Of a stretch of DNA of 13,514 bases, positions 1 to 5,894 are shown in pieces. Under the pieces are notes generated by a model. It made no database searches, had not been told where the DNA came from, and saw only the letters and a program-made list of their open reading frames with translations. How positions within the stretch are numbered: position 1 is the first letter of the stretch; every line of letters starts with the position of its first letter. Source of the stretch: Rubrobacter sp. (lineage in GTDB: Bacteria > Actinomycetota > Rubrobacteria > Rubrobacterales > Rubrobacteraceae); assembly GCA_016781725.1 (NCBI GenBank), contig JADDPU010000155.1, positions 1 through 13,514 of the forward strand, given 5' to 3'. The position numbers were made by a program, and so were the translations under genes.

Positions 1-571
1 GGCGGAGGTGTTCGTCGTCGTGCGGAACAAAGTCGGCGAGGCTTATCCGCGCGGCGGCGCTCCTCCTGCCCGCGGCGTACTCCCGCGCCGGCGCGCTCTT
101 CGCCTCGTAGAGCGCCTCCACGTCGTCGAGGTCCACGCGGAGCACGGAATCCACCTCCTCCGCCTGGAGCCTGAGGTCCGCCGGAGGGGTGGAGTCGAGG
201 AGGAGGAAGACTTCGTGGAACTCGCGGTCGCGGCCCGCCGGTATCTCGTGCTCGACGCGGCGCGTGCCCAAGGAGACGAGCCTCTCAGGCTCGACGCGCA
301 GGCCTAGCTCTTCTTCGACCTCGCGCAGGCCGTCGAGGGTCTCCTCGCCGGCCGCGAGGTGCCCTGCGGCGGTGACGTCGAGGTAGCCGGGCCAGGTATC
401 CTTGTTGGCGGCGCGGCGCTGGACGAGCAGGTAGGACCCTTCGGCGTCGGAGCCGGAGATCCAGCAGTGAAAACACCTGTGCCACAACCCCAGCCTGTGC
501 GCCTCGCTCTTCGGGGCGACCTCGCCGGTGGGCCGCCCGGCCTCATCCAGGATGTCGAGCAACTCGTCCAC
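1..571 (-). CDS. NUDIX hydrolase, isopentenyl-diphosphate-isomerase-like subgroup (C-terminus cut off by window edge)
   Basis: The 190 visible residues form a NUDIX fold and the frame is still open at base 1, so the C-terminus lies outside. The N-terminus (MDELLDILDEAGRPTG) and the GLWHRCFHCWI stretch at residues 28-38 are typical of the IDI-like NUDIX group that includes YfcD. The NUDIX box is at residues 70-91: G70, E76, then REVEEELGL. It has six residues, not the canonical seven, between E76 and R83. NUDIX enzymes cleave nucleoside-diphosphate-X substrates, but no substrate can be read here, and true IPP isomerase activity should not be assumed. The GTG at 571 was chosen because no in-frame start lies between it and the upstream stop, and a TACCCT box sits 7 nt before it, which suggests a leaderless mRNA. 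The gene is divergent from the methyltransferase at 656. Confidence 0.88.
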   Translation of the reverse strand, partial: MDELLDILDEAGRPTGEVAPKSEAHRLGLWHRCFHCWISGSDAEGSYLLVQRRAANKDTWPGYLDVTAAGHLAAGEETLDGLREVEEELGLRVEPERLVSLGTRRVEHEIPAGRDREFHEVFLLLDSTPPADLRLQAEEVDSVLRVDLDDVEALYEAKSAPAREYAAGRRSAAARISLADFVPHDDEHLR

Positions 572-578
572 GAAACGA

Positions 579-584
579 AGGGTA
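579..584 (-). promoter_or_regulatory. -10 box (TACCCT) for the leaderless NUDIX gene
   Basis: TACCCT on the minus strand fits the actinobacterial TAnnnT -10 pattern. It ends 7 nt before the GTG at 571, so transcription would begin at or next to the start codon. No Shine-Dalgarno sequence lies in the gap and no convincing -35 is visible. Confidence 0.45.
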
Positions 585-641
585 ACAGGTGGCCGCCGGT
601 CGCGGCCCCCATCGAGCGACGGTCCGGGTTTCGTGAGGCGT

Positions 642-647
642 TATACT
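642..647 (+). promoter_or_regulatory. -10 box (TATACT) for the leaderless methyltransferase gene
   Basis: TATACT is a near-consensus -10 that ends 8 nt before the GTG at 656, the usual distance from a -10 to the transcription start. No Shine-Dalgarno is present, so the methyltransferase mRNA is probably leaderless. No clear -35 is seen. Confidence 0.55.
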
Positions 648-655
648 GGTCCGCT

Positions 656-1279
656 GTGGAAGACGATCTGCGAGCCTGCCTGCGGGAGTCCTACGGCCGC
701 AAGGCGCGCGAGCGGGATCTCAGCCCCGTCCAGCCGTGGAAGGCGGAGGAACGCCGGCGTTTTCTGGCGCTGCTCCAGGAGGAGGGCGGACGCGCCCTGC
801 TCGAGCTCGGCGCCGGTCCCGGGAAGGACGGCGAGTTCTTCCGGGACCACGGCCTCGACGTGGTCTGCACCGACCTCTCGCCCGAGATGGTCGCACTGTG
901 CGAGAGCAAAGGTCTTACGGCGCGCGTGATGGACCTCTCGCACCCTGATTTTCCGCCAGGCACCTTCGACGCGGTCTACGCGCTCAACTGCCTGCTCCAC
1001 CTGCCCGACCGCGAGCTACCCGGCGCCCTGCGCGGGATTAATACCATCCTCAAGCCAGGCGGCCTCTTCTACATGGGCGTCTACGGGGGGAGGGATCAGG
1101 AGGGCGTGTGGGAGGACGACCCCTACGAGCCGAAGCGGTTCTTCTCCCTCCGTACCGACGAGTGGCTCCTGAAGATCGCCGCCGGCTTCTTCGACGTTCG
1201 CTCCTTCAGGCGCGTCGCGGTCGGCGGGTGGGCCGGCGGGCTCCACTTTCAGTCCCTGATCCTCAGAAAACACCGATGA
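656..1279 (+). CDS. class I SAM-dependent methyltransferase
   Basis: A 207-residue Rossmann-fold methyltransferase of the methyltransf_11/25 type. Motif I is LLELGAGPGKDG at residues 48-59 and binds S-adenosylmethionine. The acidic end of strand 2 is CTDLSPEM (71-78), a motif-II-like segment is FDAVYALNCLLHL (104-116), and the post-motif strand is ILKPGGLFYMGVY (131-143). The substrate is unknown; the size and absence of extra domains suggest a small molecule. The frame stays open upstream, but GTG 656 is preferred because a TATACT -10 sits 8 nt before it and the homologous sequence starts here (MEDDLRACLRESYG). The dehydrogenase gene begins 49 nt after the stop on the same strand, so the two may be co-transcribed. 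Confidence 0.88.
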   Translation: MEDDLRACLRESYGRKARERDLSPVQPWKAEERRRFLALLQEEGGRALLELGAGPGKDGEFFRDHGLDVVCTDLSPEMVALCESKGLTARVMDLSHPDFPPGTFDAVYALNCLLHLPDRELPGALRGINTILKPGGLFYMGVYGGRDQEGVWEDDPYEPKRFFSLRTDEWLLKIAAGFFDVRSFRRVAVGGWAGGLHFQSLILRKHR

Positions 1280-1328
1280 TACCGGCGCGAGAAGGGCAGG
1301 AACGACAACTACCGAGGGGGAGGGTACC

Positions 1329-2363
1329 TTGACCACGGTCGTCATAGCAAGCTTTTTCGAGGAGGAGTTCGTCCGACGCATCAGGGAGGTGGACGGGCGG
1401 CTGCGCGTCCTCTACCGCGAAGACCTCGTCCCGCCCCCGATGTGGCCCGGGGACCACGCAGGACCCGAGGACTGGAGCCGGACCCCGGAGGGCGAGGAGG
1501 CGTTTCTGGCGATGCTCTCCGAGGCCGAGGTCCTCTACGACTTCCCGCGCGGCCACGTGCGCGACCTCGTGGAGGTCGCCCCGAAGCTCCGGTGGGTGCA
1601 GGGGAGCATGGCGGGGGCCGGGGAGGTGGCGGAGAAGGCCGGCCTACAGGAGACCGACGTCGTGGTGACGACGGCTAGCGGCATCTACTCGGGACCGCTC
1701 GCCGAGTTCGTGCTCATGGCGATGCTCCAGCACGCCAAGAACCTAGACCGGCTGCGGCGCGACAAGGCAGAGAAGGTCTGGCGCCGGGGTGCTACGGGCA
1801 CCCTGGAACGCAAGACGCTTTGCATCGTCGGGGTGGGGAGCATCGGGCGGGCCATCGCCGAGCGCGCCCGGCCCTTCGGGATGCGCATCATAGGGGTCAA
1901 GCGCACCGTGCGCGAGGACGACCCCGCCTGGGGCTACGCCGACGAGCTGTACGAGACCGACCAGTTGCGCGCGGCCCTCGGCGAGGCGGACTTTGTGGCC
2001 GTGACGCTACCGGGCACCCCGGAGACCCGGCACCTGCTCGACGCGGAGGCGATAGCGTCCATGAAACCCGGCGCGTACTTCGCGAACGTCGGGCGGGGGG
2101 CGGTCGTGGACGAGGCGGCGCTCGTCGAGGCCTTGAGGAGCGGGCATTTATCGGGGGCGGCGCTCGACGTCTTCGAGGTCGAGCCGCTGCCGGAGGAGAG
2201 CCCCCTGTGGGAGCTCGAGAACGTCATCGTGAGCGCCCACACCACCGACGTGGTGCCGGAGTTGATCAACCCCGCCCAGACTGACCTCTTCTGCGAGAAC
2301 CTGCGCCGCTACCTGGCAGGCGAGGAGTTGATCAACGTCCTCGACAAGCGACTCCTGTACTGA
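1329..2363 (+). CDS. D-2-hydroxyacid dehydrogenase (NAD(P)-dependent)
   Basis: A 344-residue member of the D-isomer-specific 2-hydroxyacid dehydrogenase family, which interconverts 2-oxoacids and (R)-2-hydroxyacids in the cytosol. The nucleotide-binding loop is GVGSIG at residues 168-173. The catalytic set is complete: R256 in NVGRGAVVDE, E285 in DVFEVEPLP and H304 in VSAHTTD. The N-terminal catalytic domain is somewhat divergent (an insertion-like PPPMWPGDHAGPEDW near 35-49), resembling the GhrA/glyoxylate-hydroxypyruvate-reductase-like branch more than PGDH or D-lactate dehydrogenase. The exact substrate is not determinable. The TTG start is supported by a GGGGGAGGG Shine-Dalgarno at 1316-1324, with 5 nt between GGAGG and the TTG. 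It ends convergently with the exporter transcription unit. Confidence 0.92.
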   Translation: MTTVVIASFFEEEFVRRIREVDGRLRVLYREDLVPPPMWPGDHAGPEDWSRTPEGEEAFLAMLSEAEVLYDFPRGHVRDLVEVAPKLRWVQGSMAGAGEVAEKAGLQETDVVVTTASGIYSGPLAEFVLMAMLQHAKNLDRLRRDKAEKVWRRGATGTLERKTLCIVGVGSIGRAIAERARPFGMRIIGVKRTVREDDPAWGYADELYETDQLRAALGEADFVAVTLPGTPETRHLLDAEAIASMKPGAYFANVGRGAVVDEAALVEALRSGHLSGAALDVFEVEPLPEESPLWELENVIVSAHTTDVVPELINPAQTDLFCENLRRYLAGEELINVLDKRLLY

Positions 2364-2377
2364 GCGCCGGAGGCGCT
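2363..2377. terminator. small hairpin shared by two convergent stop codons
   Basis: AGCGCC (2363-2368), loop GGA and GGCGCT (2372-2377) form a perfect 6-bp stem. It includes the last base of the dehydrogenase TGA (2361-2363) and most of the TAG of the small minus-strand ORF (2378-2376). It lacks a U-tract, so it may be a bidirectional terminator, a 3'-end stabiliser or chance. Confidence 0.35.
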
Positions 2378-2447
2378 ACGCGAACGAGATGTAGATCGCG
2401 ACCGCCACGGCGGTGAAGACCACGCACATCACGAGCATCTCCCTCAA
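2376..2447 (-). CDS. 23-residue single-pass membrane peptide downstream of the ABC exporter
   Basis: A tiny ORF reads MREMLVMCVVFTAVAVAIYIS, ending in FA. It has a short charged N-terminus (RE) and then about 18 hydrophobic residues, which is one membrane span with nothing beyond it. A near-perfect Shine-Dalgarno AGGAGGTG (2460-2453) lies 7 nt before the TTG start and overlaps the exporter's stop codon, only 11 nt upstream, so translation is probably coupled to the exporter. The TTG gives ideal spacing; an internal ATG at 2438 would have its purine run too close. I do not recognise a family. Small one-span proteins often modulate membrane partners, and the exporter is the obvious candidate, but that is inference. 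Confidence 0.55.
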   Translation of the reverse strand: MREMLVMCVVFTAVAVAIYISFA

Positions 2448-2458
2448 AAGCTCACCTC

Positions 2459-4276
2459 CTACGGCTGGACCAGATCGCGTTCTTGCAGGGAGTAGAGCCT
2501 GGCGTAGAGGCCGCCGGAGGAGATGAGCTCCTCGTGGGCGCCGCTCTCGGCGACGCGGCCGTCCTCTATGACCAGGATCTGGTCGACGCTCCTTACCAGC
2601 CTGAGCTCGTGGGCGATGACGAAGGTGGTCCGGCCCTCTGTCAGGACGCGCCAGCTCTCCTCTACGGCCGCGGCGGCCTCGGCGTCGAGGCCGGACTGGG
2701 GCTCGTCCAGGATCAGGATCGGGGTATCCCTCAGCATCGCCCGCGCGATGGAGATGCGCTGCCTCTGCCCCCCGCTCAGGCTCTCCCCGCGCTCGCTCAG
2801 CAGGGTGTCGTAGCCCTCAGGCAACTCTCGGACAAAGTCGTCGGCCCCGGCGAGCTCGGCGACGGCCTCGATCTCCTCCCGGCTCGCCCCGGGCCGCCCG
2901 TAGGCGATGTTCTCGGCGACCGTGGCCCGAAAGAGCATCGGGTCCTGCGGCACGAAGGTTATGGAGTCCCGCAAGGACTTGAGCGTGAACTCCCTGACGT
3001 CTTCACCGTCTATGAGCACGCTTCCCTCTTGCGGGTCGTAGAGGCGGGCTATGAGGCTCGTTACGGTTGTCTTGCCGGCGCCGCTCACCCCGACGAGCGC
3101 GACCCGGCTCCCGCCCTCGACGTCGAAGCTCATGCCGCGCAACACCTTCCCGGCCTCCTCCTCGTAGGCGAAGCCCACGTTCTCGAAGGTGACGCGGCCG
3201 TCGAAGGCGGGCGCGGGCCTGGCGTCCGGCAGATCCTTCACGGTCGGCTCCGCGTTGAGGAGCTCTATAATGCGCTCGCCTGAGACGAGGGACTTGCCGA
3301 TCTGGTTGACCTGCCGGCTCAGGGCCCACAAGGGCGAGAGGAACAGGCCGAGGTAAGCCACGAAGACGGTCAGGTCTCCCAGGGAGAGGGCGCCGGACAA
3401 GACCTGCCTCGCCCCGAAGTACGTCACGAGCGCGGTCCCAAGGCCCCCGACGACGCCGAGCACGGTGCTGAACTTCGCCTCTATCACCGCGCTGTCCACG
3501 CTGGCGCGTAAGGACTCCCGGCTCTCGACGCGGAAGCGCTCCATCTCGTCGTCCTCGCGGGCGAAGAGCTTCACGGCCCGGATACCGGTTATGGCCTCCT
3601 GCATGACGCTGGCGATAGCCCCCTCCCTCGTCCTCACTACCCGCATCCGCTCCACGAGCGACCTGCGGTAGCGGCTGACTGCGAGAAAGAGGAAAGGCAC
3701 GGTCACGAGCGCAAGCAGGGTCAGCTGCCAGTTGAGCCAGAGCATGACGACGAGCATACCGAGCAGGATCATAAACGAGGAGAGCACCTCGACTACCGAG
3801 TCCACGAGCAGGCTGCGGACCTCCTTCACGTCGCTGGTGACGCGGGTTATGGTGTCCCCGGTGCGCTTCTTGCCGTGGTAGTCGAGGCCAAGGGCGTGGA
3901 CCTTCGCGTACAGCGCGTCGCGCATGTCGAAGACCGTCTCCTGGCCTAGCCTCTGCAGCAGGTAGCGCCGGAACGAGGCGACGCTGCGGGTGACCGTGAA
4001 GATCAGGACTATGAGAAAGGCGATCCCTGCGAGCAACAAAGCCTTGTCCGCCAGAAAGCCCGGCAAGAAGGCCGGCAGCCGCTTGTTGTCGGTGAGCACG
4101 TAGTCGATGGCCAGCGCCAGCGGCCAGGGCTGGGCGAGGCTGGTGGCGGTCTCGAGCATCAGGACCGCGAGCGCCAGGAGTAGCCCCTTGCGGCGCGGCT
4201 TCAAGAAGGGCGTGAAGTAGGAGAGGGTCTCCCTCGTGCGCCTCAGCCCGGCGCCAAGCTCGTTCCATCTTCCCAC
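2459..4276 (-). CDS. ABC transporter, fused permease/ATP-binding half-exporter (MsbA/MDR type)
   Basis: A 605-residue half-transporter with an N-terminal six-helix type-1 exporter membrane domain (about residues 28-330), followed by a nucleotide-binding domain. Visible motifs are Walker A GVSGAGKTT (396-404), the Q-loop glutamine at 444 (FVPQDPMLF), signature LSGGQRQ (500-506), Walker B ILILDEP (520-526) with catalytic E525, and the H-loop H556. The D-loop region reads DEPQSGLD instead of the usual DEPTSALD. It should work as a homodimer exporting a lipid, drug or peptide; the substrate is unknown. The frame is open up to 4345, but GTG 4276 is preferred: a TATCAT -10 lies 6 nt before it, and the extra 23 residues would overlap the promoter region. 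It is divergent from the receiver-like gene. Confidence 0.92.
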   Translation of the reverse strand: MGRWNELGAGLRRTRETLSYFTPFLKPRRKGLLLALAVLMLETATSLAQPWPLALAIDYVLTDNKRLPAFLPGFLADKALLLAGIAFLIVLIFTVTRSVASFRRYLLQRLGQETVFDMRDALYAKVHALGLDYHGKKRTGDTITRVTSDVKEVRSLLVDSVVEVLSSFMILLGMLVVMLWLNWQLTLLALVTVPFLFLAVSRYRRSLVERMRVVRTREGAIASVMQEAITGIRAVKLFAREDDEMERFRVESRESLRASVDSAVIEAKFSTVLGVVGGLGTALVTYFGARQVLSGALSLGDLTVFVAYLGLFLSPLWALSRQVNQIGKSLVSGERIIELLNAEPTVKDLPDARPAPAFDGRVTFENVGFAYEEEAGKVLRGMSFDVEGGSRVALVGVSGAGKTTVTSLIARLYDPQEGSVLIDGEDVREFTLKSLRDSITFVPQDPMLFRATVAENIAYGRPGASREEIEAVAELAGADDFVRELPEGYDTLLSERGESLSGGQRQRISIARAMLRDTPILILDEPQSGLDAEAAAAVEESWRVLTEGRTTFVIAHELRLVRSVDQILVIEDGRVAESGAHEELISSGGLYARLYSLQERDLVQP

Positions 4277-4282
4277 CCAGAT

Positions 4283-4288
4283 ATGATA
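4283..4288 (-). promoter_or_regulatory. -10 box (TATCAT) for the leaderless ABC exporter gene
   Basis: TATCAT on the minus strand is followed by 6 nt and the GTG at 4276, without a Shine-Dalgarno. This places the transcription start at or next to the start codon and argues against longer N-terminal versions of the protein. Confidence 0.5.
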
Positions 4289-4304
4289 CCGCAACGTCGG
4301 CGGG

Positions 4305-4310
4305 TAGAAT
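4305..4310 (+). promoter_or_regulatory. -10 box (TAGAAT) for the receiver-like/NUDIX operon
   Basis: TAGAAT fits TAnnnT and would start transcription near 4317, ahead of a GGAGG at 4336-4340 and the TTG at 4351. An ATG at 4309 overlaps this box and could not then be on the transcript. No good -35 is visible, so support is moderate. Confidence 0.35.
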
Positions 4311-4350
4311 GTGCGAGCGTACCCAACGAGAAGACGGAGGCACACCCACC

Positions 4351-4728
4351 TTGGCGCGAAGAGTGCTGGCGGCCGTAGAAGACCTGCTGTTTAGGAGCAA
4401 GATCTCCGAGACCGCCTCCCACCTCGACATCGAGGCGTCCTTCCCCCGCAACCCAAAGAAGCTCCTCGCCGCCGTCCGCGAGTTCCCGCCGGACCTCCTG
4501 ATCCTGGACCTCAACTCCGCCCGGTTCGAACCGCTGGCGCTCCTGCGGAGCGTAAAGTCCGAGACGGAGAACGTAACGACCGTCGGCTTCCTCTCGCACG
4601 TCCAGAAGGATCTGGCCGTCGCCGCGCGCGAGGCCGGCTGCGACCGCGTGGTGGCCCGCAGCGCCTTCACGAAGAACCTCCCGGAGATACTGGCCGGCCG
4701 CACCCCCGACGAGGCCGGCGTTGGCTGA
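4351..4728 (+). CDS. receiver-like (CheY-fold) protein without output domain
   Basis: A 125-residue single-domain protein that follows the response-regulator receiver pattern. Strand 1 is RVLAAVED with an acidic pair E10-D11, and PDLLILDL places the phospho-acceptor-like D53 at the end of strand 3. TVGFLSH supplies S82 at the Thr/Ser position, and GCDRVVARSAF occupies the place of the usual AD-Y--KPF. The conserved lysine is replaced by Ala/Arg (102-103), so phosphoryl switching may be altered. There is no DNA-binding or enzymatic output domain. The TTG start has GGAGG at 4336-4340 with a rather long 10-nt spacer. The ORF extends upstream to an ATG at 4309, but that codon lies in the candidate -10. 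The stop overlaps the NUDIX start by 8 nt, so the two are translationally coupled. Confidence 0.65.
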   Translation: MARRVLAAVEDLLFRSKISETASHLDIEASFPRNPKKLLAAVREFPPDLLILDLNSARFEPLALLRSVKSETENVTTVGFLSHVQKDLAVAAREAGCDRVVARSAFTKNLPEILAGRTPDEAGVG

Positions 4729-5296
4729 GGGCAAAGCCTCCTCCTCCTGGGAGCGCCTCGGCAGCGAGAGGCTCATGGAGACCCCGTACTTCGCGCTGCG
4801 CTCCGACAGGCTGCGGCTCCCGGGAGGCGCCGTCAAGGACCCCTACTACGTTATAGAGCGCCCCGACGCCGCCATAATCTTCCCGCTCACGGAGAGCGGG
4901 GAGGAGGTGGTCCTCGTCCGCCAGTACAGGCCGCCGCTGGGACGGATGGAGCTTGGTTTGCCCGCGGGCCTCGTGGACGAGGGCGAAGAGCCGGAGGCCG
5001 CCGCCAGGCGCGAGCTGCTCGAGGAGACCGGCCACTCGGGCGGCGAGTGGGAGGCTCTGGGCGTCCTGGCCTCCTCCCCCAGCCTCAAGGACAACCACGC
5101 CCACCTCTTTCTCGCCCGCGGCGTCAGAGAGACGACCGCCCCCGACCCCGACGAGCACGAGCTGGTCGAGGTGGTGAGGGTGCCGTCAGGAAAACTCCTG
5201 GAGCTGATCCAAGCCGGGGAGATAGTGAGCTCCAGCGGCGTCGCCGCCATCATGCTGGCCCTGCACCGGCTCGGCGCCCTGTCCGGCCCCGCCTGA
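4721..5296 (+). CDS. NUDIX hydrolase, ADP-ribose pyrophosphatase type
   Basis: A 191-residue NUDIX protein with a canonical box at residues 83-105: G83, E89, R97-E98-L99, E101-E102, G104. The upstream segment (FPLTESGEEVVLVRQYRPPL, about 54-73) and MELGLPAGLV are characteristic of the ADP-ribose pyrophosphatase (NudF/YqkG-like) group, which hydrolyses ADP-ribose to AMP and ribose 5-phosphate using Mg2+. The length agrees with this family. The TTG at 4721 lies inside the last codons of the receiver-like gene (8-nt overlap) with no strong Shine-Dalgarno of its own, which suggests translation by coupling. An ATG at residue 19 is an alternative start, but it would remove part of the N-terminal strand. 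Substrate assignment is by family resemblance only. Confidence 0.88.
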   Translation: MAEGKASSSWERLGSERLMETPYFALRSDRLRLPGGAVKDPYYVIERPDAAIIFPLTESGEEVVLVRQYRPPLGRMELGLPAGLVDEGEEPEAAARRELLEETGHSGGEWEALGVLASSPSLKDNHAHLFLARGVRETTAPDPDEHELVEVVRVPSGKLLELIQAGEIVSSSGVAAIMLALHRLGALSGPA

Positions 5297-5311
5297 GGGT
5301 CGAGGCCGCCC

Positions 5312-5378
5312 GATGGCCGGCGCTAAGACCGTAGTCTTCCGGATAACCGCGCCAAACGGAGCAATAGCGCCGGCCATC
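5312..5378. repeat. 67-bp palindromic element with nested hairpins
   Basis: GATGGCCGGCGCTA (5312-5325) and its exact reverse complement (5365-5378) form a perfect 14-bp stem. The enclosed 39 nt can form a second hairpin, AAGAC/GTCTT (5325-5329 with 5334-5338, sharing one base with the outer arm), and a short TCCG/CGGA pairing (5338-5341 with 5357-5360). It begins 15 nt after the NUDIX stop in a convergent gap. It could be a three-way-junction RNA, a REP-like or MITE-like repeat, or part of a terminator. No target-site duplication or poly-U is visible. Confidence 0.5.
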
Positions 5379-5433
5379 TATAGAAGAACTGGCCGGGGAG
5401 GACGCCATCTAGCGCGGGTAACCCTTACAGAAC

Positions 5434-5463
5434 GAGGGCCCGGAGCGCAAGCCCCGGGCCCTC
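5434..5463. terminator. GC-rich hairpin between convergent NUDIX and erpA genes
   Basis: GAGGGCCCGG (5434-5443) pairs exactly with CCGGGCCCTC (5454-5463), giving a 10-bp stem with a 10-nt loop. It lies 22 nt beyond the erpA stop on the minus strand and 138 nt beyond the NUDIX stop on the plus strand. The position and strength suit a bidirectional terminator, though there is no T-run on either side. Confidence 0.55.
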
Positions 5464-5484
5464 GCCGAACGCTCTGGTCTCGGT

Positions 5485-5826
5485 CTAGCAGGTAAAGGAG
5501 CTGCCGCAGCCGCAGCCGCCCTGGACGTTCGGGTTGTTCACGGCGAAGCCCGCGCCCATCAGGCCGTCCACGTAGTCGAACTCGGAGCCCATGATGTAGG
5601 GGACGCTCATGGCGTCGACAGCGATCTTGACGCCCTTGGTCTCTATGACCTCGTCGTCCTCGGCGATCTCGTCGTCGAAGTAGATGCTGTACTGGAACCC
5701 GGAGCAACCGCCGGGCCTGACGCCGATGCGCAGCGCGAGATCCTCCTCGCCTTCCTGGGCCATGAGGGCCTTGACCTTCTCGGCCGCGTTCTCGGTGATA
5801 TTGACGATGGTGGTCTCCTGCTGCAT
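5485..5826 (-). CDS. erpA: A-type iron-sulfur cluster carrier/insertion protein (HesB/IscA/ErpA family)
   Basis: A 113-residue A-type carrier that binds an Fe-S cluster and passes it to apoproteins. The three family cysteines are present: C41 in RPGGCSGFQY, and C105 and C107 in GGCGCGSSF. The acidic segment DDEIAEDDEV follows (51-60). A fourth cysteine is the C-terminal residue, C113. The ATG at 5826 is preferred because GGAGGTG lies just upstream; a GTG at 5832 would place the Shine-Dalgarno inside or next to the start. The family is also called SufA/IscA, and the ErpA label rests on general resemblance. It lies 64 nt downstream of the transglutaminase gene on the same strand and has its own candidate promoter, so it need not belong to that operon. 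Confidence 0.92.
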   Translation of the reverse strand: MQQETTIVNITENAAEKVKALMAQEGEEDLALRIGVRPGGCSGFQYSIYFDDEIAEDDEVIETKGVKIAVDAMSVPYIMGSEFDYVDGLMGAGFAVNNPNVQGGCGCGSSFTC

Positions 5827-5865
5827 CAGCACCTCCAGTGCTGTAGTCGGTCCCTTGGTGCCGAA

Positions 5866-5894
5866 ATTATTACACCGCTGCCCGTATACTTCAA
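5866..5894 (-). promoter_or_regulatory. candidate erpA promoter
   Basis: TTGAAG (5894-5889) is followed after 16 nt by TAATAAT (5872-5866), in an AT-rich patch that is conspicuous in this GC-rich DNA. The -35 element contains the TGA stop of the upstream transglutaminase gene. The predicted transcript would carry the GGAGGTG ribosome-binding site of erpA. Confidence 0.4.

Noticed and set aside
3003..4703. A 566-codon minus-strand open frame overlapping the ABC exporter and the receiver-like gene
   Set aside because: It has low-complexity Arg/Ala/Gly composition and no motifs, and it competes with a frame that carries every ABC motif.
5313..5495. Short plus-strand ORF starting MAGAKTVVFRITAPNGAIAP
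   Set aside because: It is produced by the palindromic element and the following hairpin; there is no Shine-Dalgarno, and the reverse strand yields a similar MAGA start.
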